Shown here one piece after another: positions 23,180 to 33,034 of a stretch of DNA of 64,000 nucleotides; the first letter of the stretch is position 1; every line of letters starts with the position of its first letter. The DNA is from Gliomastix tumulicola (Eukaryota; Ascomycota; Sordariomycetes; Hypocreales; Bionectriaceae). The stretch covers positions 5,314,330-5,378,329 of the forward strand of contig BCHX01000002.1 in the NCBI GenBank assembly GCA_001599755.1. The letters are read 5' to 3'. The position numbers and the translations under genes are program-made. Below the pieces are notes generated by a model. It made no database searches. It was not told where the DNA came from and saw only the letters and a program-made list of their open reading frames with translations.

Positions 23180-25156
23180 ATGGCTCAAGAAACGCATTTT
23201 AATGCTCCGACCACCAGCCAAAACCTCATCGCAGGTGTTCGCCTCGAGCACGGCTCGACAATGATAAACAACTTCCAAGGCAAGCCGTGGCGCCAAAGAC
23301 ATATCTGGCATGTACAGATCTGACCCTAACATGGAGTTGTAGGGGACGACTCCGACGACTCCGCCGTCAGGCGCCACGTCTTAGACGCTTTCCATGGCTC
23401 TGTGGATCACGAACGGCAAAAGAATCGCAATCCCAAGTGTGCAACTGGCACGGGAAGATGGTTCTTTGAGAATGACCAATACCTCGAATTTCGTCAATGC
23501 AGAGGAAATTCAAAGTCCCAGCTGCTTTTTATGACTGCTGAAGCAGGCGGGGGCAAGTCCACCGTGATGAGAGCGCTCGTCGACCAACTAGTTGACTCTA
23601 CCGACCCTCCAATGGTAGCATATTTCTTCTTCAAGGACGACGACGAGCTGCTCTGTAGCTACCCCGGGGCCTTAAGTTGTGTTATATTTCAGCTATTGAC
23701 ACAAGAAAAAGACACTGAGTATTTGTCTCACGTCCAAGAGCTCTGTGAGCAGACAGGATTTCGGGTCAAGCAGAGTACTAGATTGATGTGGGAAGTCTTG
23801 GCCACAATCGCACGCTACAGCAAGCGAGACATCTACTGTCTTTTTGACGCCCTGGACGAATGCAATTCGACGGAGAGACCGCAGTTTATGGAAGAGATGA
23901 GGACCTTCATGATAAAGCTTGACCACCAACATGCTCAAGTGAAACTTGTCGCCTCGTCAAGGCCATACCAGAACAAGAGTCATCCTTACAGCGCAAGCTT
24001 TTGGACCGAATCAGGTCGCGTGTTACGACTTCGGGGCGAAATGGCTGACGTAGAGCTCGATATTCACAAGGTCATACTCGCGATGGCAGACGATCTGACA
24101 ACAGAGCGCAAGCTTAGTTCGGACGTCAGAAACTTGCTCATTTCAGAACTCTTGGAGCACAATCGTGACACCAGATCATTCCTGGGCATTCAGGTGGCGT
24201 TTGAGCTTCTGCAGTCAGACGATCGAATGCACAACAACGCAGGCACACGGACAATCAGAATGATCTTCAATGATATCCCTGACAAGCTGGACAAGAAGTT
24301 TGAGAAAATGCTCAATAAGAGCGGAGACCCAGGGCATGCGAGACGACTACTCTGCACTGTACTGGCTGCTAGAAGGACCTTCGATCTTCAAGAGTTCAAA
24401 GTCATTTATTCGATGACCGAATCGATGGACCCCAGATTTCGCCCAACATCCTACGACGACCTAGAATTGCAGGAGGATAACGACAGTTTCAAACGACTTG
24501 TCCGAGATAGATGCGGTCTCTTCATCACATTTGTGAACGATTCGGTGCACCTCTTTCACCAAACAGCACGAGCGTATTTACTAGACCTCTCTATGGAGAC
24601 GTCTACACAGAGTGTCGGGGTCTCTGTTTCAACTAGCTTCATCTCTTGGAAGCACTCCATCACACCGCAAGATGCGAGCTTCATTCTGTCCGGAATTTGC
24701 TTGGATGTCCTGGCATTCCCCCTTCCTGAGGACTCTGCATTTCATTTGTAAGTGGTATCTGATCAACGCAACGAAGCGATCTAAATCTAACGTCTGCACA
24801 GGATCGACAGCCTTTGTCAAGGTCTGGGATTCAGGCTGGAAGAGCTTTTTTCTACAAGGGCATTCTTCAACTACGCGGTATCAAACTGGCAAGAGCACGC
24901 CGTAGCATCGGGAGATGATGCGTTCAAATTGTTAAGCGACCCCCGATATGGCGGCGTACTTGATGTCAGCAAGCCGCACTTCTGGCTGTGGTTTACCAGA
25001 TTCGCATACAGTAACAAATATTCACGCCATGAGACTCCGCCTCCGAAATTTGGGGTGGTTCTATACGATCATGTGCTCACAAGGATGGGGCCGATGGATC
25101 AGGCCATGCAAGCTCTCTTCGGCCCAGTGTTACGATCGGAATCCGAGAATAAGTGA
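23180..25156 (+). CDS. NACHT NLR with N-terminal motif matching the adjacent PNP_UDP protein
   Basis: Proposed exons 23180-23279, 23343-24747 and 24802-25156, 619 residues. Exon 1 starts at an ATG in good context and encodes FN-x6 followed by NLIAGVRLEHGSTMIN (residues 7-30). Intron 1 is best read as GC-AG: AG|GCAAGC, branch site CTAAC and TTGTAG acceptor, 63 bases. A GTGGCG donor at 23287 joined to the CAG at 23370 also keeps frame. Exon 2 has the DHERQKNRNPKCATGTGRWF lead-in, Walker A AEAGGGKST (about 99-107) and Walker B YCLFDALDEC (about 200). Exon 3 gives the helical FFNYAVSNWQEH region. The frame closes at TGA 25154-25156, but a GTGAGT donor begins at 25153 and ankyrin-like sequence follows, so the true 3' end is uncertain. 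Likely a cell-death or immune sensor. Confidence 0.78.
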
Positions 25157-25944
25157 GTTTGTCCCACGGCGCCGATCTTATAGAACACAACTAAAGAGAC
25201 ACAAGGTCGGCGACGCTCCGAGTGCTGTAGAAGGCTACTGATAGTTTTTTCCATCTTGTAGGGGGGGCGTATGACCACACGAGCGCTGTACAAAGAGTGC
25301 GTGCAATGGAGGAAGATGACTTCGTGCGAATAGGTCGACGGCGTCATGGGCTTGGACTGCTATCATATGTGGCACCCCAAAAGCATTAAGACATGCGCTT
25401 TCTCTCTCGAACGATCCATCGTGGTTGTAGTATATGCCTAGCGATATCATCTATCTTCACGAGCACGATGAGATTTGGAGCAACAACATCCGAAGAGGTC
25501 CGGAAAGCGTTTACCCACTAACGTTCGCACTCTTCTTCAATAGTCGAATCCGCGGTCTAAATAACCGATGCCCTGGTTGATTAGATCGATACAAACGCAG
25601 CAAAGAAGGATTGCGCTCAGAAAGTATGGGAAGCCGGTGGCTTCATAACCCCATCGTTTTGTGATTACTTGGTCGAGGCTGGGGTCCGGGTGGACTGCAC
25701 AATGTGGGAGAGCCGGGGAACAGCATTGCACTACTCAGCAAGTCTATGGGCTTCTGGTGCCATACGATGCCTCCTTGACTTGGGCGCCAACGCTGCCGTG
25801 CGTTCGGAAGGCGACCTTACTGCAGTTATATGGTGGTCCCGAGGGTCTAGGCCTGGAAGAAGGTTTGGATTACCTCCCGACTTCGACAAGCTCAGTACCC
25901 AAGATCTCGCCGTTTATCTCGATCTAATTGGAGCTATTATTTGA
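25157..25944 (+). pseudogene. Decayed ankyrin-type C-terminal region of the NLR
   Basis: Downstream of the NLR, the same strand encodes ankyrin-like fragments scattered over all three frames: HGLGLLSYVAPQKH near 25340, ALRHALSLSND near 25390, then YPLTFALFFNS near 25510. A longer open stretch to 25944 contains VRVDCTMWESRGTALHYSAS and IRCLLDLGANAAV. Stops and frame changes separate them, and no set of good splice sites joins all of them. Either this is the eroded tail of the receptor, or a region with introns I could not resolve. RNA reads would decide. Confidence 0.5.
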
Positions 25945-26188
25945 CGACGGAACCTAATAGCTGTTGGGGAAGAACGAGCTTTACATTACTATACACGGCG
26001 TCTAGCTTACCAGGCCATAACTGATTTGGAGCCAAAGTATAATATTTACCTACCAGAGTAACATCAACCCATATTAATTCTGCAGAAGCATCTCTTCACA
26101 CTTCCTAAGCCACGATTTGCATGCGAGTAGAAGAATAAAACTACTACATCTCGTTTGAGACTACTCGACTATGTCGGCCTGTTCTTCC

Positions 26189-26781
26189 TTACTCTCCAAA
26201 GTCATGACGACTATTTTCCAGCAAATCAACACCAATACTGAGGGTGTGGATAGCATGGTGTACCTTGGAGTAGTTGCATTCAGAATCCACCCAGACAGCC
26301 CCTATCAGAGCCTCAATCGTGGAAGCCCCTATTGTCATTGTTACGCGCCCCTTTTGGCACTTCGGTATCTTTATATACCCACCCAAGTGTAATTTCTGTT
26401 GCAGTCTGTGAAGGGCGGCATTCGATGCTTCAACCGAGCAGATGCGTTGGCACTCCGCTGTTAGGTTAGACTCGTCAGCGGTGCAAGACAGCGACGGATT
26501 TCGCTAAGCTCACCTAGGGTGTTCCCTTGTCTCACACCATCGTCAACAAGAACAAGGCGGAGAAGGGCATCTCCTATCAATGCGAGCGCTTTGTTCCCAT
26601 GCTTTCGTGGATTCGCCCGGGACTTCGACTGGCCTGCTCCGTCTGCCGTAACGGCTTCATCAACCAGTACGGAGTCTCGAAAGCTGTAGTGCAGAATGTT
26701 CTCGATGACCTGCTGATCATGCATTTCGAAGTTTCGGCCACGAAGCCAGGGGAGCTCATGGTCTGACGATGTCTCGGGCAC
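26189..26781 (-). CDS. RNase III-like protein, degenerate active site
   Basis: Exons 26781-26514 and 26457-26189 with a 56-base intron (GTGAGC...ACAG), 178 residues. The fold signature is clear: VIENILHYSFRDSVLVDEAV (first helix pair), HGNKALALIGDALLRLVL (the ERLEFLGDAVL box), SNAALHRLQQKLHLGG, and GASTIEALIGAVWVDSE (the ADTVEALIGAIFLD box). Of the four metal-binding acids of RNase III, only the Asp of the first box and the Glu of the second remain. The first-box Glu is Lys and the second-box Asp is Ser. There is no dsRNA-binding domain. It probably does not cut RNA; it may bind dsRNA or dimerise with an active RNase III. Small, variable RNase III-like proteins of this type occur in many fungi. 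Confidence 0.75.
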
Positions 26782-27223
26782 GCCTTATACGTCGTCGTCG
26801 TGTGAGGGGCGGCGGTCGTTAAGTTTAGCTAGGCCCAACGGTTCGTCACAATTACTGAATGGTTGAAAGTTTCAGCTAGAAGATGAACCGTGTATGGACC
26901 CTGGACTAGAGCCACATGCTTTGGGGTTTCATCATCTTGATGTGCTCAGAAATGGTGCATCCCGAACACAGGGATCGAGCCGCTTTTTAAGTAATCGGAC
27001 ATCTTTCACTACCCCTTAATAACTTTGGACACTTTGAAGCAGAGATGTTTATCATTTCTTCGCCCCCCGTCACGCGTCCACTATAAAATGCGTACTTGCT
27101 CCTCATCGGCCGTAGCCGGACTCACTGGAATGCTCGATTACTGATGCGTGACGCCACGATGTTTCATTGCATCTTATTGTAGTCGCTGTGATGTAACCTT
27201 TAGCTGATGCTTTTCTGGCAATA
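26782..27223. other. Spacer without recognised gene
   Basis: About 440 AT-rich bases upstream of the RNase III-like gene. No ORF with recognisable features. Confidence 0.5.
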
Positions 27224-27602
27224 TCATGATCCCTTTATTAAATGCCACTCCATGTGGAAAGTCATGTCGACCTCCAGCTCGACGCTCTGCTTCACGTCTT
27301 TAGACGACAGCCCCACCTGACATCTGGAGTGGCCGCATTCTTGTCTAGGTAACCAGGCTTGCACGATAGCTGGTACCTTGCCGACGGGATCGGAGAGATC
27401 AACGGGACTGCCCGTGAAGTTGCCGAGGATGGTACGGGGACGCTCTAGCCACTGCAAGGACTTGGGTATCTTCGTTCGGCGTCAGGTTGAAATCTTTGCG
27501 ATCAAAAGCCCGGGAAAATTCATAACAACTCAAAATAGGCGGCTGGCTATATCTATCGCGCATAATGTAATGGCAAAATATAGGTGTTGTCTCGGCTTCC
27601 AT
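27224..27602 (-). pseudogene. Relic of a GH3 beta-glucosidase-type gene
   Basis: Two overlapping minus-strand frames carry successive pieces of the GH3 C-terminal domain. FDRKDFNLTPNEDTQVLAV lies in the upstream frame. TILGNFTGSPVDLSDPVGKV and PAIVQAWLPRQECGHS lie in the downstream frame. They correspond to the family's D.LTLPPNQD..I..VA, CGSPVDL and VPAILxAWxPGQECG motifs. The switch between frames occurs close to a C4 run near 27436-27439. No catalytic N-terminal barrel was found in the window. It is a fragment of an old gene, not a functional enzyme. Confidence is moderate because it rests on motif memory alone. Confidence 0.5.
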
Positions 27603-28100
27603 TCTGTCGGAAGGTCGTAGTAGTGAGGTGGGAATGTCTCAGTGAGGTGTTCAAGCATCCCGAATACTTATGATCTATATCCATGCCGTAACCTCCTAGC
27701 GGATGAAACGTTCATAACATGATACCAGCCTGAGTTGAGCCTAAGGCAAGGCCAAATCGGGAGTACTTCACAACAATGGAATTCTTCTCCCTCGTGAACT
27801 ACGTTCTCTAGGGTAAGTGGGTTCCCTGATCCACGGGCGGATCGGAACATCCCCAGTTTCCGTGGTGCCTCGTGGACCCACAGGGTCTTTGATCCTGCGG
27901 CCATGTTGGTTGGGTCGTAACACATGGCCTTGAAATGCCTTGCAAGGAGCCTAACCCCTCCCCCATCTCGACCGTTTATCAGGCACTTATTTATCACTTG
28001 AGTCTTGAAATATCTAACGAGCACCTACTATGTCTTTAGTCTAACTTCTCGGCCTAAAATTCCACTGAGTACCTACCTCACCCAAGGGAATTGAACAACG
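27603..28100. other. Spacer upstream of the dsRNA-binding-type gene
   Basis: Contains a 118-residue minus-strand ORF (28024-27668) with no recognisable family or signal, doubtful as a gene, and the promoter of the plus-strand gene at 28101. Confidence 0.4.
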
Positions 28101-31069
28101 ATGGCTGGCTTCTATGTACAATACCTTGAATGTAAGCGGTCGTCCTCCACTGCTGCCCCGCAGGTTCTCCTCCCAACTCTTAAACGAGATTGTTCTCTGA
28201 TATCCATGTCCTGGCAGCACTCTGCCGTCGTCGTGGATGGACCGATCCGTCCTACGAGTGCTACCGGGATCCCAGTGGCTTTACCTGTCTCGTTCTAGTC
28301 AACGGCCGGGAGTACCAGACGGATCTCGCGTACGAAACGGATGTCCTTGCCCAGGAGAACGCTGCGATGCGTGCCTTCATGGTGTGCCGGAACTTTTCAG
28401 TCAACGGCAGCATGCTGGCCCGCAACGGGGTCGTCCAAGGCCATCCGGCCACTGAGACCAAGCGTCGCCACAAGAGCCGCCACACGTCATCCAGGGACAG
28501 CACCGACCGTCATGGCCGTCGCTCTGGCCCTCACTCCAGCGGCAGCAGCACTGAGAGTTACGGCGATACTGGAAGCGCACACCAGTCTAAATCACAGTCC
28601 ACAGCGCCATCCTCCGTAAACTCACGAGAAACCTCGCCACTGCCACCCAGCGAGAAGCGAGTTCTGGATACTTCAGTAGATACATCGCGTGCAGACCAAG
28701 AGCTTGGAGCTGCTATATCCACGCTAGACCACGAGCGTGTACACGCCATCCTCGAGCACGACTTTGAGCACCTTGTCGTCGGCGACTATTCGTGGCTTGC
28801 AGAACTGAAGCTCCTGGGGTATTCACACAAGGAGATTGCCAATGAGCTCCTGGAAAAGGCCCGAGACAGTCCATGGATATATTCTGAGTTTGAGACGCCG
28901 CAGGTCGGAACGTACCGGAATAATCTTCACATGGGCGGCTGCGTGCATGGTGTGAAAGCCATCCACGGTGAGGATGAAACCTCGACCAGCCAGCCTCGGC
29001 TGGCTGCGGGCGATTCCACATTCCACGACCAGAACGGAACGGCTTTTTCTGTCCGGGATAGTATAGACTTCTTTTGTGGCCTCGGAGGAGTTAGCCCTGT
29101 CACAGATGGCACCCGCGAGCTACGCTTCGGTTCTGTTGCCTTTGAAAACGACAACGCACCCACTGCCATCATTTGCATGCCCGGGCCCGATCCATCATCG
29201 TCGCAAGCAGCCACTTCCCAGGTTCTGAACAACTTTTCACGGGCGGTATCGATTCTTCAGAATGTAGGGGGATGCTGTGAGTCCTTCACTTTCCTGTCGA
29301 TGCATGCATCTCAGGTTGAACTGCACAAGTTAGACTTGCGACAAATCAGTACCTTCATTTCTAAGGTGCAGGGTGCACTGGAATCATCATCTTCGCCTTC
29401 GCCGGACCCAGAGCTCGAGAGCTTGATGGAAGGGCTGAAGATAGGCACCACTGACTTTCTTGATCATCATGGGATGGAATCTATACCACGTTCGCTGATG
29501 GTGCAGTTTCTCTCCCTTTCATTCCTGTCCTACACCCAGGGGCACTGCGGACCGATCCGGCCTTGTTTCCTCGACACGTACCTGGACAGAGTAGTCCTCC
29601 TGGGGGATAGTCAATGGGACAGTGGCTTCAAAGGGCCCTGTATCCTTGGCTCGCTTGTCAATCTCAGCTGTTTTGGAGACCTCTTACAGCAACCGGTGTT
29701 CGTCTTTCGCTACATAGAAAAGTTTGACCAAACAATGCTCTCTTCTTCTTATACTACCGATACCGAGAAGAAATTCGACCTGGTGGCATTTCCCGAGGAT
29801 CTGATCGATACCTGGGGTCCCGGAGGGTTTTTAGCGTCCAAAGACGACCCAGAGAGCCTCCACGCCATCTCTATGGGTGGTGGACTTATAGCGCCCACGC
29901 CTGGGGCCGCCGAGGCCGAGCTGCCTATCTTGCATTGGAGCCGAACGTGGGACCTCAACAGCATGTCACCATCATTATTTTCACGGAAAGCCAAAGTTGT
30001 TATAGGGGCCATGGTCTCGACGAACGAGACCTGCAGCGGGGAACCACGCTCGCAGCTCCAGATGGCAGTGTCACTGCTCAAAGAGCTAGGGACATCCCCA
30101 AGCTACTGGGAGGTATCTGAACGTCAGCTCAGGCTCGGCCTACAAGGCGACACACTCCCATTACTGCAGTTCAACCAGAAATGGGTAAAGAGATGCGGGG
30201 TCACCAAGAAGTCCAAGCTGCTAGCTCAAAACTCGCTCTTCCTGGCCGATCTTGAGGGGCCTTTTGGGGTACAGGTCAGCGTCTGTACTGGCATAGCCAG
30301 GCGGGTGCGACTTCGGGATCTACTGGCCGATGTTCTACCAGCTTACGTGGGGGCGCTTGTCACGAAGCCGCCTCATTGGAACACACTGGTCGAGCAATTC
30401 AACCTTTTGTGCGTGTTGAGGGAAGGGAGTTTGGGCGACTGGCTCGGATGCCTGGACCATGATCTTCAGATTACGTTTGAGAGTCTCGCTGTTGCTGTCT
30501 TGTTCCTCTTGCAGGACACGGGCGTAGACCACAAGGGGCAGCATTTCGGCATAGGATGCATTCAACCAGATCTTCCTTTTCAATGCTTCAAGGTATCATG
30601 CAGGGAGGAGAACTACTGGGCACGCATGGTGGCGGACTCGGAGGAAGTCGCGACGTTCGCCTACATGACAACCCAGTGTCTTCAGACCAGCGGCGTGAAG
30701 TGCCGGGGTCTCGGGGCGTCCTGGGCCAACTCCACGGCACTGTTCTGGACGGCCGTGTCCTGCCACCAGGAGGACACGGCGTTATCGGATAACGGCCAGA
30801 TGTGTCTACCACAGGCACGCTGGACCTTGAAGCATTCGGAGGCTTACCTGATCGGGCGTGTCGACTCGCCGCTGCTCGTCCAAGTTGACCGCCCCGATGA
30901 CAGTGAGGAACCTCGGTTGCTGGTTTCAGTGAGCACTATACGAACCGACTTTTTGATGAGGCTCTACAGGAAATCAAGGAAACTGAGGAGGCTACGAGAG
31001 AGGAGGGCCTTTGACCAGATCGCCGAGAGCGTCATAGTCCTGGCCAATTCAAGATTAGTAGCAGCCTAG
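28101..31069 (+). CDS. Large protein with N-terminal dsRNA-binding-type motif
   Basis: Exons 28101-28131 and 28218-31069 with an 86-base intron (GTAAGC...GGCAG), 960 residues. Splicing joins MAGFYVQYLE to SLCRRRGWTDPSYECYRD. This gives a dsRBD-like unit at residues 3-75: helix YLESLCRRRGW, strands YECYRDPSGFTCLVLVNGRE, and C-terminal helix ENAAMRAFMVCRNF. Then come a basic/Ser-rich linker (RRHKSRHTSSRDSTDRHGRR), about 700 residues of unrecognised globular sequence, and a basic C-terminal helix (RLYRKSRKLRRLRERR). No helicase or nuclease motif was seen. The middle resembles large fungal proteins of unknown function. Function unknown; an RNA-related role is inferred from the dsRBD-like start and the RNase III-like gene nearby. 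Confidence 0.75.
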
Positions 31070-31909
31070 GATGAAGCCAACAGCTCATCACTGTTAGACC
31101 TTTTTAAGTCTAGATCTATCGGTCTTATGACCACGCCGCCCAAGCGTGATGAGGGTCATCCCGTGTATCACTAGAAATGCGCACCGTTATCGCCTACATG
31201 TAGCAATGGCCAGGTCTGGAACTCGCGTGACATTGATCCACTAGCTAAATTTATGCCTAATATTTAGCTGCACCTCGTCCTTGCATAAAACTGCACCACC
31301 TGTGCCGTCCCAATGAACCGCCTTGAACACCATCACAGTCAAAGTGTGCCGTTGATCCGCTTCATCACCCATTTCTCACCCATGCACCCGACCATCCCCT
31401 CATCTCGCACTCGTTTAAAGCTGCCTCAAGCAAGGAATGGGAAATGAGACTACTTCGGAGGATTGTCGGGCTGAAGCTCTCGTCGTAGATTCTATTGGCT
31501 TGGGACGGATATATCCCCACTGAGGCTTGAATCTGGGGGAAGCTAGTGATGCTATTCTCAGAAAGACCTTGCCTGATAGGGCGTAGATCCCCAGGGTGTC
31601 CAATACGAGATACGACCGCCAGTCAGAGCTCGACGTGGTCGCGTCTTAAAACCTGCTATCGGGAGTCACTGGGCGTGGGATGGCCAATGAGAATGGGATG
31701 ACTGGTTAGGGGGGGGGCGTTGCTTCTTCTTGGCGGGCGAGCTCCCTCTGCCGTGGTACTCCGTACATAATGAGCTCCCGGCGATCTTCTCAGCCCTAAG
31801 ACCCTTTCCTTTCCTGTCTTTCCATCCACTTCCGCGTCCGTCCTACGTCCTGTCTCTTTATCGTTGAAGTATCTCTTCCATCACCTGCCTGACAACCTTC
31901 AACGCCACC
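31070..31909. other. Intergenic region, 0.84 kb
   Basis: Between two plus-strand genes. It holds the 3' flank of the dsRNA-binding-type gene and the CFEM promoter, with a G9 run near 31710 and a C/T-rich leader ending CCACC just before the ATG. No gene seen. Confidence 0.5.
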
Positions 31910-32419
31910 ATGCACTTCACGACTGCTGCCTTCGTCGCCTCCCTCGCCCTCGTGGCGCCCATCGCCGCCCAGAACTCCCGCCCCGCCTGCATCCAGAGCT
32001 GCACCGAGGAGTTCGCGACCTCCTCCTGGTGCGACGGCGACGAGACGGGCGAGGACCTCGCCAACTGCACCTGCCAGTCCCTCAACGGCAGCCTCCTCCT
32101 CGACTGCATGCACAAGTGCTCCCCCGAGGACCAGGGCGAGTACGCCAAGTCGATCGACGGCAACTGCCGCGACATCATCTTCCCCGACGCCATCATTAGC
32201 GACGACGACAGCAGCAGCAGCAGCAGCAGCAGCGACGATAGCGACAGCAGCACCACGACTGGTGCTGGCGGTAGCTCCGAGGCTACGACTACGACGGAGG
32301 ACGGACAGCCTTCGCAGACGAGCGAGGAGGGGGCTGCGTCTGATACGGGTGCGGCTATGGGACTGGATGTGCCTGCTGCTCTGGCTGCTGGTGGCCTTTT
32401 TGCTGCCTTTCTGCTGTGA
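31910..32419 (+). CDS. CFEM-domain GPI-anchored surface protein
   Basis: Single exon, 169 residues. Signal peptide 1-20 (MHFTTAAFVASLALVAPIAA). Eight cysteines at 27, 31, 41, 53, 55, 66, 70 and 86 follow the CFEM spacing P-x-C-x3-C-x9-C-x11-C-x-C-x10-C-x3-C-x15-C. CFEM proteins are fungal cell-wall or membrane proteins, some binding haem, others acting in virulence. A Ser/Thr/Asp-rich stalk (S8 run from an AGC repeat at about 32208-32233) leads to a hydrophobic C terminus (VPAALAAGGLFAAFLL) with small residues before it, the form of a GPI-attachment signal. It probably sits at the outer plasma membrane or wall. Role in haem uptake versus host interaction cannot be told. Confidence 0.88.
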   Translation: MHFTTAAFVASLALVAPIAAQNSRPACIQSCTEEFATSSWCDGDETGEDLANCTCQSLNGSLLLDCMHKCSPEDQGEYAKSIDGNCRDIIFPDAIISDDDSSSSSSSSDDSDSSTTTGAGGSSEATTTTEDGQPSQTSEEGAASDTGAAMGLDVPAALAAGGLFAAFLL

Positions 32420-33034
32420 GGGGGATACAGAAGGGAGGGTGTCGGGTGCTTGGAAACAACAATAGGTCGTCGGCGTGGTTCTGTCTTTGGGCATGTTGCA
32501 ATAGCGATTACGATATGATACGATATCCATAGGTCTACGAAAACAGAGTCAGCTTTTCATCTTGAATAGTCCTGGCATCGGGTTCCCATATGTTTGTCGA
32601 TGTGTCGAGCCGCCCGGTTCGGGGCGAGGGCTTTGGGCACTCGCAAGCAAGCCGATGGCGACTGCAAGAGGGTATGTAAGGAGGCAAAGACGCTGTGCCT
32701 GCCACGCGGCCGCGGCCCCAGCATACGCTGTTCGATTGCAGATAAACGTCCAAGCTCACACATTCCGCGCCTCCCACGCATGATCCATGGGGAAGAAGCC
32801 CGAGGATGCTCTACGGCTCGGGCTTATTCATCTGGACTCCTTCCGTGGAAGTGGATTGCCTCCGAGGCGGGGCCGAGACGCTCCGCGGTCTTTGTCCGTC
32901 ATGTCTGTTGCCAAGCGCGCGAGCGTTATATGACGGTATAAATATGATGGAATGATTTCTCTAGGGAGTTAGAGCTGGTTGTTCAACTACTCAGACACTC
33001 AGGCTCGCATCTATCCTACCGAACAACCACCAAA
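32420..33034. other. Intergenic region with a TATA box
   Basis: About 600 bases. No gene apart from the promoter element described separately. Confidence 0.5.
32937..32944 (+). promoter_or_regulatory. TATA box of the F420-type reductase gene
   Basis: TATAAATA, 91 bases upstream of the ATG at 33035. Fits a core promoter with a short leader. Confidence 0.5.

Noticed and set aside
23312..23342. 31-base GT-AG intron in the NLR (GTACAG donor)
   Set aside because: Too short for these fungi and breaks the frame; the GC-AG alternative fits length, branch site and phase.
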